The notes beneath the pieces are model-generated. The model was not told where the DNA came from, did not search any database, and saw nothing but the letters and a program-made list of their open reading frames with translations. The translations under genes were made by a program, and so were the position numbers. Shown one piece after another: positions 1 through 7,545 of a stretch of DNA of 64,000 bases. Numbering within the stretch: the first letter of the stretch is position 1; each line of letters starts with the position of its first letter. Source of the stretch: Nonomuraea jiangxiensis (GTDB lineage: Bacteria; Actinomycetota; Actinomycetes; Streptosporangiales; Streptosporangiaceae); assembly GCF_900099965.1 (NCBI RefSeq), contig NZ_FNDJ01000002.1:434001-498000 (forward strand), written 5' to 3'.

Positions 1-1451
1 CCGCGTACCTGGCCAGGGCCGGGCGGCGGGTGCTGGTGCTGGAGCGGTACGGTCACGTCGGCGGCCTGGCGATCTCGGCCCGGCCGTTCCCCGGGGTCGA
101 CGTACGGCTGTCGCGCTATTCCTACCTGGTCAGCCTGCTACCGTCGAAGATCGTCCGGGACCTGGGGCTGGACCTGGAGCTGAGGCGCCGGCGATATGCC
201 TCCTACACCCCCACCGGGGACACCGGGCTGCTCGTGGACAACGTGGACGCGGGTCGGACGGCGGCCTCGTTCGCGGCGGTCACGGGAGGCCGGCGCGACC
301 ACGAGGCGTGGCAGGACTTCTACGGCATGGTGCAGCAGGTCGCGCAGGCATTGGCGCCCACCCTGCTCGAACCGCTGCGCAAACCCGTCGAGATCGAGCG
401 GTTGGTCGGGGCGCAGGCGTGGCGGGACCTGTTCGCCCGGCCGATCGGCGAGACCGTGGCGGAGCGGTTCCGCGATGACACCGTACGGGGTGTCGTGCTC
501 ACCGACGCGCTCATCGGCACCTTCGCCGACCCCGCCGCCGATCTGCTGGCCAACCGGTGCTTCCTCTATCACGTGATCGGCGACGGCACCGGCGACTGGA
601 ACGTCCCCGTGGGCGGGATGGGCGCGGTGTCCGGCGCGCTGGAGGCGGCGGCGCGGCGGGCGGGGGCGGAGATCAGGACCGGGGCGGAGATCGTCGGGAT
701 CGCGCCGTCCGGGGAGGTCACGTTCGAGTCGGAGGGCCGCGAGCACACGGTGAACGGTACGCGGGTGCTGGTCAACCTGCCGCCCGCCGTGCTCGACCGG
801 GTGATGGGCCGGCCGGCGACGGTGTCCGAGGGGGCGCAGCTCAAGGTCAACATGGTGCTGGCCCGCCTGCCCAGGCTGAAGGACCCGACGGTGGACCCGC
901 GGGCGGCCTTCAGCGGGACGTTCCACATCAACGAGGGCCATGATCAGCTGGCCAGGGCGTACGCGCAGGCGGCGAACGGCGAGATCCCGGAACTGCCGCC
1001 GGCCGAGGTCTACTGCCATTCCCTGACCGACCCGTCCATTCTCGGCCCGGAACTGCGCGGGAAGGCCGAGACGATGACGCTGTTCGGCCTGCACATGCCA
1101 GCCCGACTTTTCCGGAAAAATCCCGATAAATCGCGGGAAGTCGCTTTGGATGCCACCTTCGCCTCCATCAACTCCGTCCTCGCCGAACCCATCGAGGACT
1201 GCCTGCTCCGGACCCCCGACGGCACCCCGTGCGTGGAGGCCAAAACGCCCGTCGATCTCGAAAAGGACGCGGGACTCCCCGGCGGTCACATTTTCCACAA
1301 GGACCTGACCTGGCCGTACGCGGAGGAAAGCGGCTGGGGCGTGGAAACCGCGCACGAGCGCATCCTCATTTGCGGCGCGAGCGCCCGCAGGGGCGGCGGC
1401 GTCAGCGGAATCCCCGGCCACAACGCGGCCATGGCCGTTCTGGGACGCTGA
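1..1451 (+). CDS. NAD(P)/FAD-dependent oxidoreductase, phytoene desaturase/CrtI-like (5' truncated)
   Basis: The gene enters from the left edge. The frame is open from base 3 and reads AYLARAGRRVLVLERYGHVGG, which is the second half of an N-terminal FAD-binding Rossmann motif. The GTG at position 30 is therefore internal and the true start lies upstream. The C-terminus has the matching FAD signature (ILICGASARRGGGVSGIPGHNAA), typical of amine-oxidase/phytoene-desaturase-like enzymes that oxidise or isomerise lipophilic substrates. No carotenoid genes are visible alongside, so the substrate is unknown. About 483 residues are present, close to family length. It precedes the two-component system by 82 bp and need not share its transcript. 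Confidence 0.85.
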   Translation, partial: AYLARAGRRVLVLERYGHVGGLAISARPFPGVDVRLSRYSYLVSLLPSKIVRDLGLDLELRRRRYASYTPTGDTGLLVDNVDAGRTAASFAAVTGGRRDHEAWQDFYGMVQQVAQALAPTLLEPLRKPVEIERLVGAQAWRDLFARPIGETVAERFRDDTVRGVVLTDALIGTFADPAADLLANRCFLYHVIGDGTGDWNVPVGGMGAVSGALEAAARRAGAEIRTGAEIVGIAPSGEVTFESEGREHTVNGTRVLVNLPPAVLDRVMGRPATVSEGAQLKVNMVLARLPRLKDPTVDPRAAFSGTFHINEGHDQLARAYAQAANGEIPELPPAEVYCHSLTDPSILGPELRGKAETMTLFGLHMPARLFRKNPDKSREVALDATFASINSVLAEPIEDCLLRTPDGTPCVEAKTPVDLEKDAGLPGGHIFHKDLTWPYAEESGWGVETAHERILICGASARRGGGVSGIPGHNAAMAVLGR

Positions 1452-1471
1452 AGTGGAGCGAATCCAGCCGA

Positions 1472-1512
1472 TCTCATGAACACCAGCGGACCCCTTCATC
1501 GCGTTCTCATGA
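1472..1512 (+). promoter_or_regulatory. Direct repeat TCTCATGA x2 upstream of the response regulator gene
   Basis: TCTCATGA occurs at 1472-1479 and again at 1505-1512, a 33-bp period (about three helical turns), in the short leader before the ATG at 1534. OmpR-family regulators usually bind direct repeats in their own promoters, so this is a candidate autoregulatory site. Function is inferred only. Confidence 0.35.
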
Positions 1513-1533
1513 TGAGGCCCTAGCGTTTAAGCC

Positions 1534-2232
1534 ATGAGTGAGCCCGCCCGTTTGCTGGTCGTTGACGACGAGCCCGCCTTGCGTGAGGCGCTGCAGTCGA
1601 GCCTGGAGTTCGAGGGCTACGAGGTCGTCACCGCCGGCGACGGGCACGCGGCGCTCGCCACGCTGGCCGCAGGACCCTTCGACGCGGTGCTGCTCGACGT
1701 CATGATGCCGCGCCTCGACGGACTGACCGCCTGCCGCCGGCTGCGGGCCTCGGGCAACCACATCCCCGTCCTCATGCTCACGGCCCGCGACGCGGTCGGC
1801 GACCGGGTCTCCGGGCTGGACGCGGGGGCCGACGACTACCTCGTCAAGCCGTTCGAGCTGGACGAGCTGCTGGCCCGGGTGCGGGCCCTGCTGCGCAGGG
1901 GCGCGCTCAACGCCGGCGCGCCCGAGGCCGACACGCTGTCCTACGGCGACCTGCGGATGGACCCGGCGACCAGGGAGGTCACCCGGGGCACGCGCCGGCT
2001 CGACCTGACCAGGACCGAATACCTGCTGATGGAGCTCTTCCTGGCGCATCCCCGGCAGGTGCTGACCAGGGACCAGATCCTGAGCGAGGTGTGGGGCTTC
2101 GACTTCGAGCCCACGTCCAACTCGCTCGACGTCTATGTGATGTATCTGCGGCGCAAGACCGAGGCGGGGGGCGAGCCGCGGGTGATCCACACCGTGCGCG
2201 GCGTGGGTTACGTGCTGCGGGCGGAGCGGTGA
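1534..2232 (+). CDS. OmpR/PhoB-family response regulator
   Basis: A 232-aa two-domain regulator. The receiver domain (about 1-118) has the acidic pair D11/D12, the phosphoacceptor D55 in [11 protein letters not shown], a T/A switch in MLTARD and K105 in YLVKPF. The C-terminal winged helix (about 130-230) carries the [10 protein letters not shown] and [10 protein letters not shown] signatures of the Trans_reg_C family. It should bind promoter DNA when phosphorylated by the kinase encoded next, whose GTG overlaps its stop codon by 4 bp. The pair resembles the MprAB/CseBC envelope-stress class, but the stimulus cannot be read from sequence. Confidence 0.95.
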   Translation: MSEPARLLVVDDEPALREALQSSLEFEGYEVVTAGDGHAALATLAAGPFDAVLLDVMMPRLDGLTACRRLRASGNHIPVLMLTARDAVGDRVSGLDAGADDYLVKPFELDELLARVRALLRRGALNAGAPEADTLSYGDLRMDPATREVTRGTRRLDLTRTEYLLMELFLAHPRQVLTRDQILSEVWGFDFEPTSNSLDVYVMYLRRKTEAGGEPRVIHTVRGVGYVLRAER

Positions 2233-3596
2233 TTCGGGGCAGCCTGCGCACCCGGCTGACGCTGCTGGTCACCATCGCGGTGGCGCTCGCGGTGGCGATC
2301 ATCGCGGGCGCCTGTTTCATGATCGTTCGTCAGCAGCTCTACGACCAGCTGGACCGCCAGCTCGGCGCGGGCAAGAACGCGCACGAGCAGCTCGAATACC
2401 TGCGGGAGGAGTGCAGGCCCGAGCCGGTCGCCGAGGACCACTACGGGCCGCAATACTCCACGCAGATCATCTACTCCGACGACCGTCCCACCTGCTACGA
2501 CGGCCCCGCCCTGGTGGTCACCGAGGAGGACCGGGAGGTGGCCGCCGGCACGCGCGAGCGGCACTACCACAACGGCCTCACCGAGGACGGCACGCAGATG
2601 CGCATCCTCACCGAGCGGGTCGGGGACAACACGGCGGTCATGGACGCCAGGCCGGTGGGGGAGCTGCGCGACACGCTGCAGGGCGTGGCGTTACTGCTCG
2701 GCGGCGTGGCCGCGCTGGGCATCCTGCTGGCCGCGACCGCCGGGCTGCTCATCGCCCGCGCCGCGCTGCGCCCGGTGGGGCGGCTCACCCGGGCGGTCGA
2801 GCACATCGCGCAGACCGAGGACCTCGGCACACACATCCCCGTGCAGGGCAGCGACGAGATCGCCCGCCTGTCCTCCTCGTTCAACGCGATGACCACCGCG
2901 CTGGCCGGGTCCCGCGAGCGGCAGCGGCAGCTCGTCGCCGACGCCGGCCACGAGCTGCGCACCCCCCTCACCACCCTGCGCACCAACATCGACCTGCTGC
3001 TGCGCAGCGAGCAGACCGGGCGCAGCCTCGACCCTGGGGCCAAGGAGCGTCTGCTGGTCAACGTGAAGGCGCAGTTCGCCGAGCTGACCACGCTCGTCGC
3101 CGACCTGCTCCAGCTCGCCAGGGGCGACACCGACCACGAGCCGCACGTGGAGCTGGCCTTCCACGAGGTGGTGACCGCCGCCGTCGAGCGCGCGCGGCTG
3201 CGCGGCGCGGAGGTGACCACCGAGTTGTCCCCCTGGTACGTCGTCGGCAACGCCGCCTCGCTCGAACGTGCCGTGCTCAACCTCATCGACAACGCCGCCA
3301 AGTTCAGCCCCGGCGGCCAGGTCGAGGTGCGGCTGCGGCACGGCTGGCTGACCGTGCGCGACCACGGCCCCGGGCTGGCCGAGGAGGACCTGCCGCACGT
3401 CTTCGAGCGGTTCTGGCGGTCACCGCTGGCGCGCGGCCTGCCGGGGTCCGGGCTGGGACTGGCGATCGTGGCCCAGGCCGTGAAGGAGGCCGGCGGCCAG
3501 GTCACCCTGGCCAACGCACAGGACGGCGGCGCCGTCGCCACGATGAATTTGCCGGGGACGGTCGTCCGGGGCTCGGAGGCCGGGCAGCCCGCTTGA
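2229..3596 (+). CDS. Membrane sensor histidine kinase (HAMP, HisKA, HATPase_c)
   Basis: The start is the GTG at 2229, overlapping the regulator's stop (GTGA), giving 455 aa. TM1 is about 10-33, followed by an extracytoplasmic sensor of about 115 residues, TM2 about 153-176, and HAMP to about 229. The H-box is [13 protein letters not shown] with phosphorylated H241. The N-box is NLIDNAAKF, with DHGPGL and [12 protein letters not shown]-lid glycine boxes. All catalytic elements are intact. It autophosphorylates and passes phosphate to D55 of the upstream partner. The short loop between the membrane spans, with two cysteines (C62, C89), suggests an envelope or redox cue, which is inference. No gene was seen in 3597-3751. 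Confidence 0.95.
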   Translation: MIRGSLRTRLTLLVTIAVALAVAIIAGACFMIVRQQLYDQLDRQLGAGKNAHEQLEYLREECRPEPVAEDHYGPQYSTQIIYSDDRPTCYDGPALVVTEEDREVAAGTRERHYHNGLTEDGTQMRILTERVGDNTAVMDARPVGELRDTLQGVALLLGGVAALGILLAATAGLLIARAALRPVGRLTRAVEHIAQTEDLGTHIPVQGSDEIARLSSSFNAMTTALAGSRERQRQLVADAGHELRTPLTTLRTNIDLLLRSEQTGRSLDPGAKERLLVNVKAQFAELTTLVADLLQLARGDTDHEPHVELAFHEVVTAAVERARLRGAEVTTELSPWYVVGNAASLERAVLNLIDNAAKFSPGGQVEVRLRHGWLTVRDHGPGLAEEDLPHVFERFWRSPLARGLPGSGLGLAIVAQAVKEAGGQVTLANAQDGGAVATMNLPGTVVRGSEAGQPA

Positions 3597-3751
3597 GACG
3601 GGCCTTGACGGCGACACGTCATGGCCCGTCCTGGTCGCGTTCAAGGGAGCGGCGGGTCAGGCTGTCAACCCAGCAGGTCACGCTGTCGATCGCGCGCCAC
3701 CATCGTCACGAAGCGGCCCGGCGGCCGGAAGGTCTGCCGCGAGGCCGGTGG

Positions 3752-4018
3752 CTAGGCCGGAAGGGCGGCGAGCAGGAAGGCGAGCCGGGCGGCGGCGGAC
3801 TCGACGTCGTCAGTGGTGCCCAGGCGGTAGCCCCACGAGGTGACGAACGCCCCCTCGTCGGAGCAGGTCACGGTCTCCGCCAGGGTCGCCGAGAAGCGAT
3901 TGCGAACCGACACGTAGGCCGGGTCGCTGGATAGGGCCAGGCTCTGGACCGACAGGTCGGCGTGACGACCCGCGTGCCAGGCGAACCGCTCTAGGCAGAG
4001 CGAGGTATCGAGCATCAT
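3752..4018 (-). CDS. Unrecognised 88-aa protein next to the XRE/DUF5753 regulator
   Basis: I do not recognise this family. The ATG at 4018 is preceded by GGAGG six bases upstream, a near-ideal ribosome site, and codon third positions are GC-rich like the neighbours, so I believe it is real. The product is small and soluble (no signal peptide or TM segment), ending in an alanine/leucine-rich helix (AAARLAFLLAALPA). WhiJ/Scr1-type regulators usually sit beside small acidic partners (DUF397/BldB). This protein occupies that position but lacks the DUF397 tryptophan-rich signature. It lies 69 bp after the regulator's stop, with its own palindrome-containing leader, so it may be a separate target promoter. 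Confidence 0.7.
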   Translation of the reverse strand: MMLDTSLCLERFAWHAGRHADLSVQSLALSSDPAYVSVRNRFSATLAETVTCSDEGAFVTSWGYRLGTTDDVESAAARLAFLLAALPA

Positions 4019-4073
4019 GCGTCACCTCCGCAACGTCTCGCGACAGAATTGCACGATCTTGTGCCGGGAGGCA

Positions 4074-4083
4074 AGCAATTGCT
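4074..4083. promoter_or_regulatory. AGCAATTGCT palindrome in the leader of the 88-aa gene
   Basis: A perfect 10-bp palindrome 56 bp upstream of the ATG at 4018. Its GCAATTGC core recurs in front of the 86-aa gene at 5283-5298. An AT-rich core shared by both promoters flanking a regulator gene is unusual in this GC-rich sequence and suggests a common operator. Confidence 0.45.
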
Positions 4084-4087
4084 GCGT

Positions 4088-4939
4088 TTAATGTGCGGAT
4101 TGTTTGCGATACTCGTCGAGAACGCTGATGATGACGCCTCGCCCCGTTTCGTCGAACTCCGCCGCCTTGGCGTAGTCGTTGAAGGCCCGGACGTAGAAGG
4201 CGATGTCGTCGGGGTCGCGCAGGGTCAGGTCCTTGGTCATGGTGGGCACGGAGACCATGGAGTCGTTGTAGATCCAGAAGCCGTTGATCGGGTTGGACGG
4301 CAGCTCGGTGCCGAACGGCACCACGCCGAACTCCACGTTCGGCAGCGTGCTGACGGCCAGCAGGCGGTCGAGCTGGCCCCGCATGACCTCGGGCGGCGCC
4401 AGGGAGGTGCGCAGCACCGCCTCCGTCACCACGAACCTGAACGTGCGCGTGCGGTCGTAGAGGATCTCCTGTCGCTGCATCCGCACCCGCACCGCCGCGT
4501 CGATCTGGTCAGCGGCGCTGTAGAGGCGCTTGACCTTGCGGAAGACGTGCCTGGCGTATTCGGAGGTCTGCAGCAGGCCGACGATGATGCCGGGCTCGAA
4601 CACCCGGAACAGCTTGGTGCGTGCCTCCAGGTCGCGGATGTCCTCCTGGATGGCCGCCAGGCCGCTGCGGTGGCGCTGCTTCCAGTCGTCGTGCCGCTCC
4701 AGCAGAGAGACGGCCTGCCTGATCAGCTCGTCGGTCGTGCCGGGCGAGGCGTCTACGGCCTGCGCCCACACGATGACGTCATCCTCGGTGGCCGTCTGCC
4801 GGGCGTTCTCCAGGCGCGAGACCTTGGACGGCTGCCATTGCAGCCGTTCGGCAAGCTCCTTGCCCGACAGATGAGCGGCCTCGCGTAACTGGCGTAAGTG
4901 ACCGCCGAGATCGACGCGCGCCTGTTGAAACGACGTCAC
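4088..4939 (-). CDS. XRE-family transcriptional regulator with DUF5753 domain (WhiJ/Scr1-like)
   Basis: A 283-aa cytoplasmic DNA-binding protein. The helix-turn-helix spans about residues 12-66 (LGGHLRQLREAAHLSGKELA, then WQPSKVSRLENARQ). The C-terminal DUF5753 ligand/partner domain has the usual block from about 95 (ARTKLFRVFEPGIIVGLLQT) through the VVTEAVLR segment and the conserved MTKDLTL strand. In Streptomyces this class represses developmental or secondary-metabolism genes and is relieved by a small DUF397 partner. Here two non-DUF397 small proteins flank it. The ATG at 4939 is the natural start, since the HTH begins 12 residues in. Candidate operators are the AATTGC palindromes at 4074 and 5283. 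Confidence 0.92.
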   Translation of the reverse strand: MTSFQQARVDLGGHLRQLREAAHLSGKELAERLQWQPSKVSRLENARQTATEDDVIVWAQAVDASPGTTDELIRQAVSLLERHDDWKQRHRSGLAAIQEDIRDLEARTKLFRVFEPGIIVGLLQTSEYARHVFRKVKRLYSAADQIDAAVRVRMQRQEILYDRTRTFRFVVTEAVLRTSLAPPEVMRGQLDRLLAVSTLPNVEFGVVPFGTELPSNPINGFWIYNDSMVSVPTMTKDLTLRDPDDIAFYVRAFNDYAKAAEFDETGRGVIISVLDEYRKQSAH

Positions 4940-4996
4940 GCCGCAAGAGGCTAGCCCCGGTGATGCCGATCATGCCAGGGCCAGGAGCGAATGTGA

Positions 4997-5257
4997 TCAA
5001 CCGGTGGCCGACGGTGATGGCTCGCCGGGCTGGAAAGCGGTTGCCGGGTCGTCGGACAGAACTCGGCGGGCGATCTCGGTGATGAGCTCTCGGGGCACTT
5101 CGACCGCGGTCTCGCCGTCGAGCACGTCGCGGAGGTCGGCGAGCGCCTCCGCGTCGGTGACCTGGAGTCCTTGTACGACGATGGTGCCGCGGTCGGTCTC
5201 GTACAGGGTGGGACAGGCGCCCGCTTCCGAGGTGGAGCCGAGGAACCGCATACGCAT
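4997..5257 (-). CDS. Unrecognised 86-aa protein upstream of the XRE regulator
   Basis: A small soluble protein starting MRMRFLGSTSEAGACPTLYE and containing TDRGTIVVQGLQVTD. From memory this resembles a short actinobacterial family often found beside XRE/DUF5753 and DUF6879 genes, with no function assigned. The start is the ATG at 5257, with AAGGA 5-10 bases upstream. It ends 57 bp before the regulator's ATG on the same strand, so the two are probably co-transcribed from a promoter carrying the 16-bp palindrome at 5283-5298. It could modulate the regulator as DUF397 proteins do, which is speculation from position. Confidence 0.7.
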   Translation of the reverse strand: MRMRFLGSTSEAGACPTLYETDRGTIVVQGLQVTDAEALADLRDVLDGETAVEVPRELITEIARRVLSDDPATAFQPGEPSPSATG

Positions 5258-5282
5258 GACGATCCTTCCCCGTTAAGTGATG

Positions 5283-5298
5283 CAATTGCGCGCAATTG
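5283..5298. promoter_or_regulatory. CAATTGCGCGCAATTG perfect palindrome, candidate XRE operator
   Basis: A 16-bp perfect palindrome 25 bp upstream of the 86-aa gene. It contains GCAATTG twice and matches the core of the palindrome at 4074-4083. It is placed to control the 86-aa gene and the XRE regulator (autoregulation). Confidence 0.5.
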
Positions 5299-5349
5299 TA
5301 GGACTTGGGGGGCGCTATGTGATCAAATTTCCCGAAATCGTGATGCGGG

Positions 5350-6363
5350 TCAGTCGAGTGCGCCGTCCATGAACTCCCTGGCCCGCTCGAACAGCCCCAG
5401 CGTCGTCGCGTGCAACAGGTCCCCGATGTCCTTGGGCGCCTTGCCGGCGTACGCCCGGGCGTGGCTGCCCTCCAGGACGATGCCGAGCTTGAAGCAGGCC
5501 ATCACCGCGTACCAGTCGATGGCCGACATGTCCCGCTCCGACAGCGCCGCGTAGTACGCGATCAGCTCCCGCGGCGCCGGCAGGCCGGGGACGTGGCCGT
5601 TGTTGGTGGGCCAGGTGGCCAGCAGCCAGCCGAGGTCGATCAGCGGGTCGCCGATCGTGCACATCTCCCAGTCCACGATCGCGGCCACGCGGGGGCCGTC
5701 GGGGGCGAACATGAGGTTCGCGAAGTGGTAGTCGCCGTGCATGATGCCCGGGGTGAAGGTCTTCGGCAGGTGGCGGGTGAGCCAGTCGGCGGTCTCGGGC
5801 AGGTGCGGGATGTCGGGGCCGGGGTAGCCGTCGAGCTCGCCGTAGGAGTCGAGCTCCTTGAGCCAGCGCGGCACCTGCCGCTCCAGGAACCCCTCCGGCC
5901 GGCCGAACCCCGGCAGCACCCCCGGATCGACCCGCCCCAGCTCGGCCAGCGCGGCGGCGGCCTCCAGCCCCATCCGGTGCCTGATCGCCGGATCGGAGGA
6001 GTGCGGCTCCGGCAGCCCGAGCGAGGGGTTGAACCCCTCGACCGGCTCCATCAGGTAGAAGACCGGCTCCTGGGCCGTCTGCGCGGCCACCAGCACGGGC
6101 GCGGGCACGGCGGTGTCGCGCAGCGCCGCCAGCACCCGCGCCTCGCGGCGCAGCACCTCGTTGCTCTTCCTGCGGGCGTGCAGGGGCGGGCGGCGCAGAA
6201 TGTACGGGCGGCCGGCGCGTTCGAGGCGGACCATGACGTTCTGGGTGCCGCCCGGCACCGGCGCCACGCCCGTGATCGGGCCACCGGGCAGGCCCTGGCC
6301 GTCCATCCACGTGGCGAGCTCGGCCAGGTCGATGGCGCTGACGTCGATGTGGCTGGAGGTCAT
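5350..6363 (-). CDS. APH-fold phosphotransferase family protein (FadE36/ACAD10-type)
   Basis: A 337-aa kinase-fold protein. The catalytic loop is MHGDYHFANLMF (Brenner-type HxDxxxxN) and the metal-binding segment is AAIVDWEMCTIGDP. The GGTQNVMVRLERAGRPYILRR N-lobe start is typical of the APH branch associated with acyl-CoA dehydrogenases in actinobacteria and with ACAD10/11 in animals, which phosphorylate 4-hydroxyacyl-CoAs. It is therefore more likely a lipid-catabolism enzyme than an antibiotic-resistance gene, although no acyl-CoA dehydrogenase is adjacent. The ATG at 6363 has AGAGGGG a few bases upstream. A TAGAA/TTCTG dyad lies just upstream. Confidence 0.85.
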   Translation of the reverse strand: MTSSHIDVSAIDLAELATWMDGQGLPGGPITGVAPVPGGTQNVMVRLERAGRPYILRRPPLHARRKSNEVLRREARVLAALRDTAVPAPVLVAAQTAQEPVFYLMEPVEGFNPSLGLPEPHSSDPAIRHRMGLEAAAALAELGRVDPGVLPGFGRPEGFLERQVPRWLKELDSYGELDGYPGPDIPHLPETADWLTRHLPKTFTPGIMHGDYHFANLMFAPDGPRVAAIVDWEMCTIGDPLIDLGWLLATWPTNNGHVPGLPAPRELIAYYAALSERDMSAIDWYAVMACFKLGIVLEGSHARAYAGKAPKDIGDLLHATTLGLFERAREFMDGALD

Positions 6364-6377
6364 GTACCGCCCCTCTA

Positions 6378-6392
6378 CAGAACGATATTCTA
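6378..6392. promoter_or_regulatory. CAGAA-N5-TTCTA imperfect dyad upstream of the APH-fold gene
   Basis: On the minus strand it reads TAGAATATCGTTCTG, 15 bp upstream of the ATG. The left half also supplies a possible -10 hexamer (TAGAAT). It resembles TetR-type lipid-catabolism operators (KstR sites contain TAGAAC/GTTCTA) but is imperfect. Confidence 0.3.
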
Positions 6393-6556
6393 GTCGCTGA
6401 CCCTACGAGGGCACCGCGCGCACGGTCAACCCTGCGTGAGCGCTTGTGCGCACGGCGAGCCTGCCGGGCCCGGCGTCCGACGCGCCCTCGACATAGGACC
6501 TATCTTTCTCCAGAGAGGACGTTGATCTCAAAACCATTGACGGGGGATGACCAGGT

Positions 6557-7438
6557 ATGTACTGCGTCGTCGCGCTCGATGTCGGCGGTACCACCATGAA
6601 AGGCGGATTTGTCGCCCAGGACGGGACGGTTCTCCATTTCGAGCGTCGGGTCACGCCGCGTGCCGAAGGCGCCGACCGCGTCATCGCCGCGATCTCCGCC
6701 TTCGTCTCCGAGCTGTCCCGCCCCCGCGCCGGGCTGCGGCCGCTGGCCGTCGGGCTGGCCGTCCCCGGGCTGGTCACGCCGACGCACGCGGTCTTCTCGG
6801 CGGCGTTCGGCTGGCGTGACGTGCCCGCCTCGGCGTTCACGGAGGTGGACCTGCCCGTGGCGCTGGGGCACGACGTGCGTTCGGCCGGTGAGGCGGAGCT
6901 GGCCTACGGGGGGCATTCCAGCGGGGACGTGCTGTTCCTCCCCATCGGCACGGGCATCGCGGGCGCGGTGGTCCTGTCAGGCTCGCTGTACGGCGGCGCC
7001 GGGGGCTGGGCCGGGCAGATCGGGCACATCCCGGTCCATCCCGACGGGTTGCCCTGCGGATGCGGGCAGCGGGGCTGCCTGGCCGCCTACGCCTCGGGCG
7101 GCGCCCTCGCGGCCCGGTGCGGGGTCCCCTCGGCCTCGGAGGCGGCGCGGCGGGTGGCGGAGGGTGACGAGCGGGCGGTGCGGGTGTGGGACGAGGCGGT
7201 GGGGGCGCTGGCCGCGGGGCTGGCCACGTACACGCTGCTGCTGGACCCGGCCGTCATCGTGATCGGCGGCGGGGTGTCGCAGGCGGGGGAAGCGCTGCTC
7301 AGCCCGCTGCGGGAGCGGCTGTCGGCGCGCCTGTCGTTCCGGCGCCCTCCCGAGATCCTGGCCTCGGCCCTCGGGGCGCAGGCGGGGATGCTGGGAGCCG
7401 GGCTCCTGGGCTGGCGGGCCGCCTCCACGGCCGGATAA
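6557..7438 (+). CDS. ROK-family sugar kinase/regulator-like protein
   Basis: A 293-aa protein lacking the N-terminal winged helix of ROK repressors, so probably a cytosolic sugar kinase such as glucokinase or N-acetylmannosamine kinase. Visible elements are the phosphate loop ALDVGGTTMKGG near the N-terminus, the catalytic aspartate in LGHDVRSAGEAELAYG, LPIGTGIAGAVVL, and the structural zinc motif CGCGQRGCLAAY. In most ROK proteins the zinc motif is followed by Glu (CxCGxxGCxE); here that position is Ala, which may alter sugar contacts. The ATG at 6557 was chosen because the kinase fold starts immediately. It converges on atuA. Confidence 0.85.
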   Translation: MYCVVALDVGGTTMKGGFVAQDGTVLHFERRVTPRAEGADRVIAAISAFVSELSRPRAGLRPLAVGLAVPGLVTPTHAVFSAAFGWRDVPASAFTEVDLPVALGHDVRSAGEAELAYGGHSSGDVLFLPIGTGIAGAVVLSGSLYGGAGGWAGQIGHIPVHPDGLPCGCGQRGCLAAYASGGALAARCGVPSASEAARRVAEGDERAVRVWDEAVGALAAGLATYTLLLDPAVIVIGGGVSQAGEALLSPLRERLSARLSFRRPPEILASALGAQAGMLGAGLLGWRAASTAG

Positions 7439-7450
7439 CCCGCCGGGGGC

Positions 7451-7545
7451 GCTCAGCCGGCCAGGCTCAGGCTGGCCCGTCGGGGCGTTCAGCCGGCAAG
7501 GGTTCGGGCTGAGCTTCCGGAGCGCTCAGCCGGCCAGGCTCGCTG
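7451..7545. repeat. 36-37-bp imperfect tandem repeat x3 duplicating the 3' end of atuA
   Basis: Units begin GCTCAGCCGG at 7451, GTTCAGCCGG at 7487 and GCTCAGCCGG at 7524. The third unit is the end of the atuA coding sequence, with its stop codon at 7526-7528. The two preceding units lie in the gap between the convergent ROK and atuA genes and repeat the same stop-codon context. The first unit also folds (GGCCAG/CTGGCC around 7459-7477) and may act as a terminator. Confidence 0.75.

Noticed and set aside
30..32. GTG as start of the first gene
   Set aside because: The upstream codons in frame encode the expected FAD-binding motif, so the gene extends beyond the window.
3597..3751. Possible degraded coding remnant between the histidine kinase and the 88-aa gene
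   Set aside because: Short minus-strand frames are broken by stops and match nothing I can identify.
5350..6363. Aminoglycoside-resistance kinase
   Set aside because: The sequence fits the acyl-CoA-metabolism branch of the APH fold and lacks specific resistance-enzyme features.
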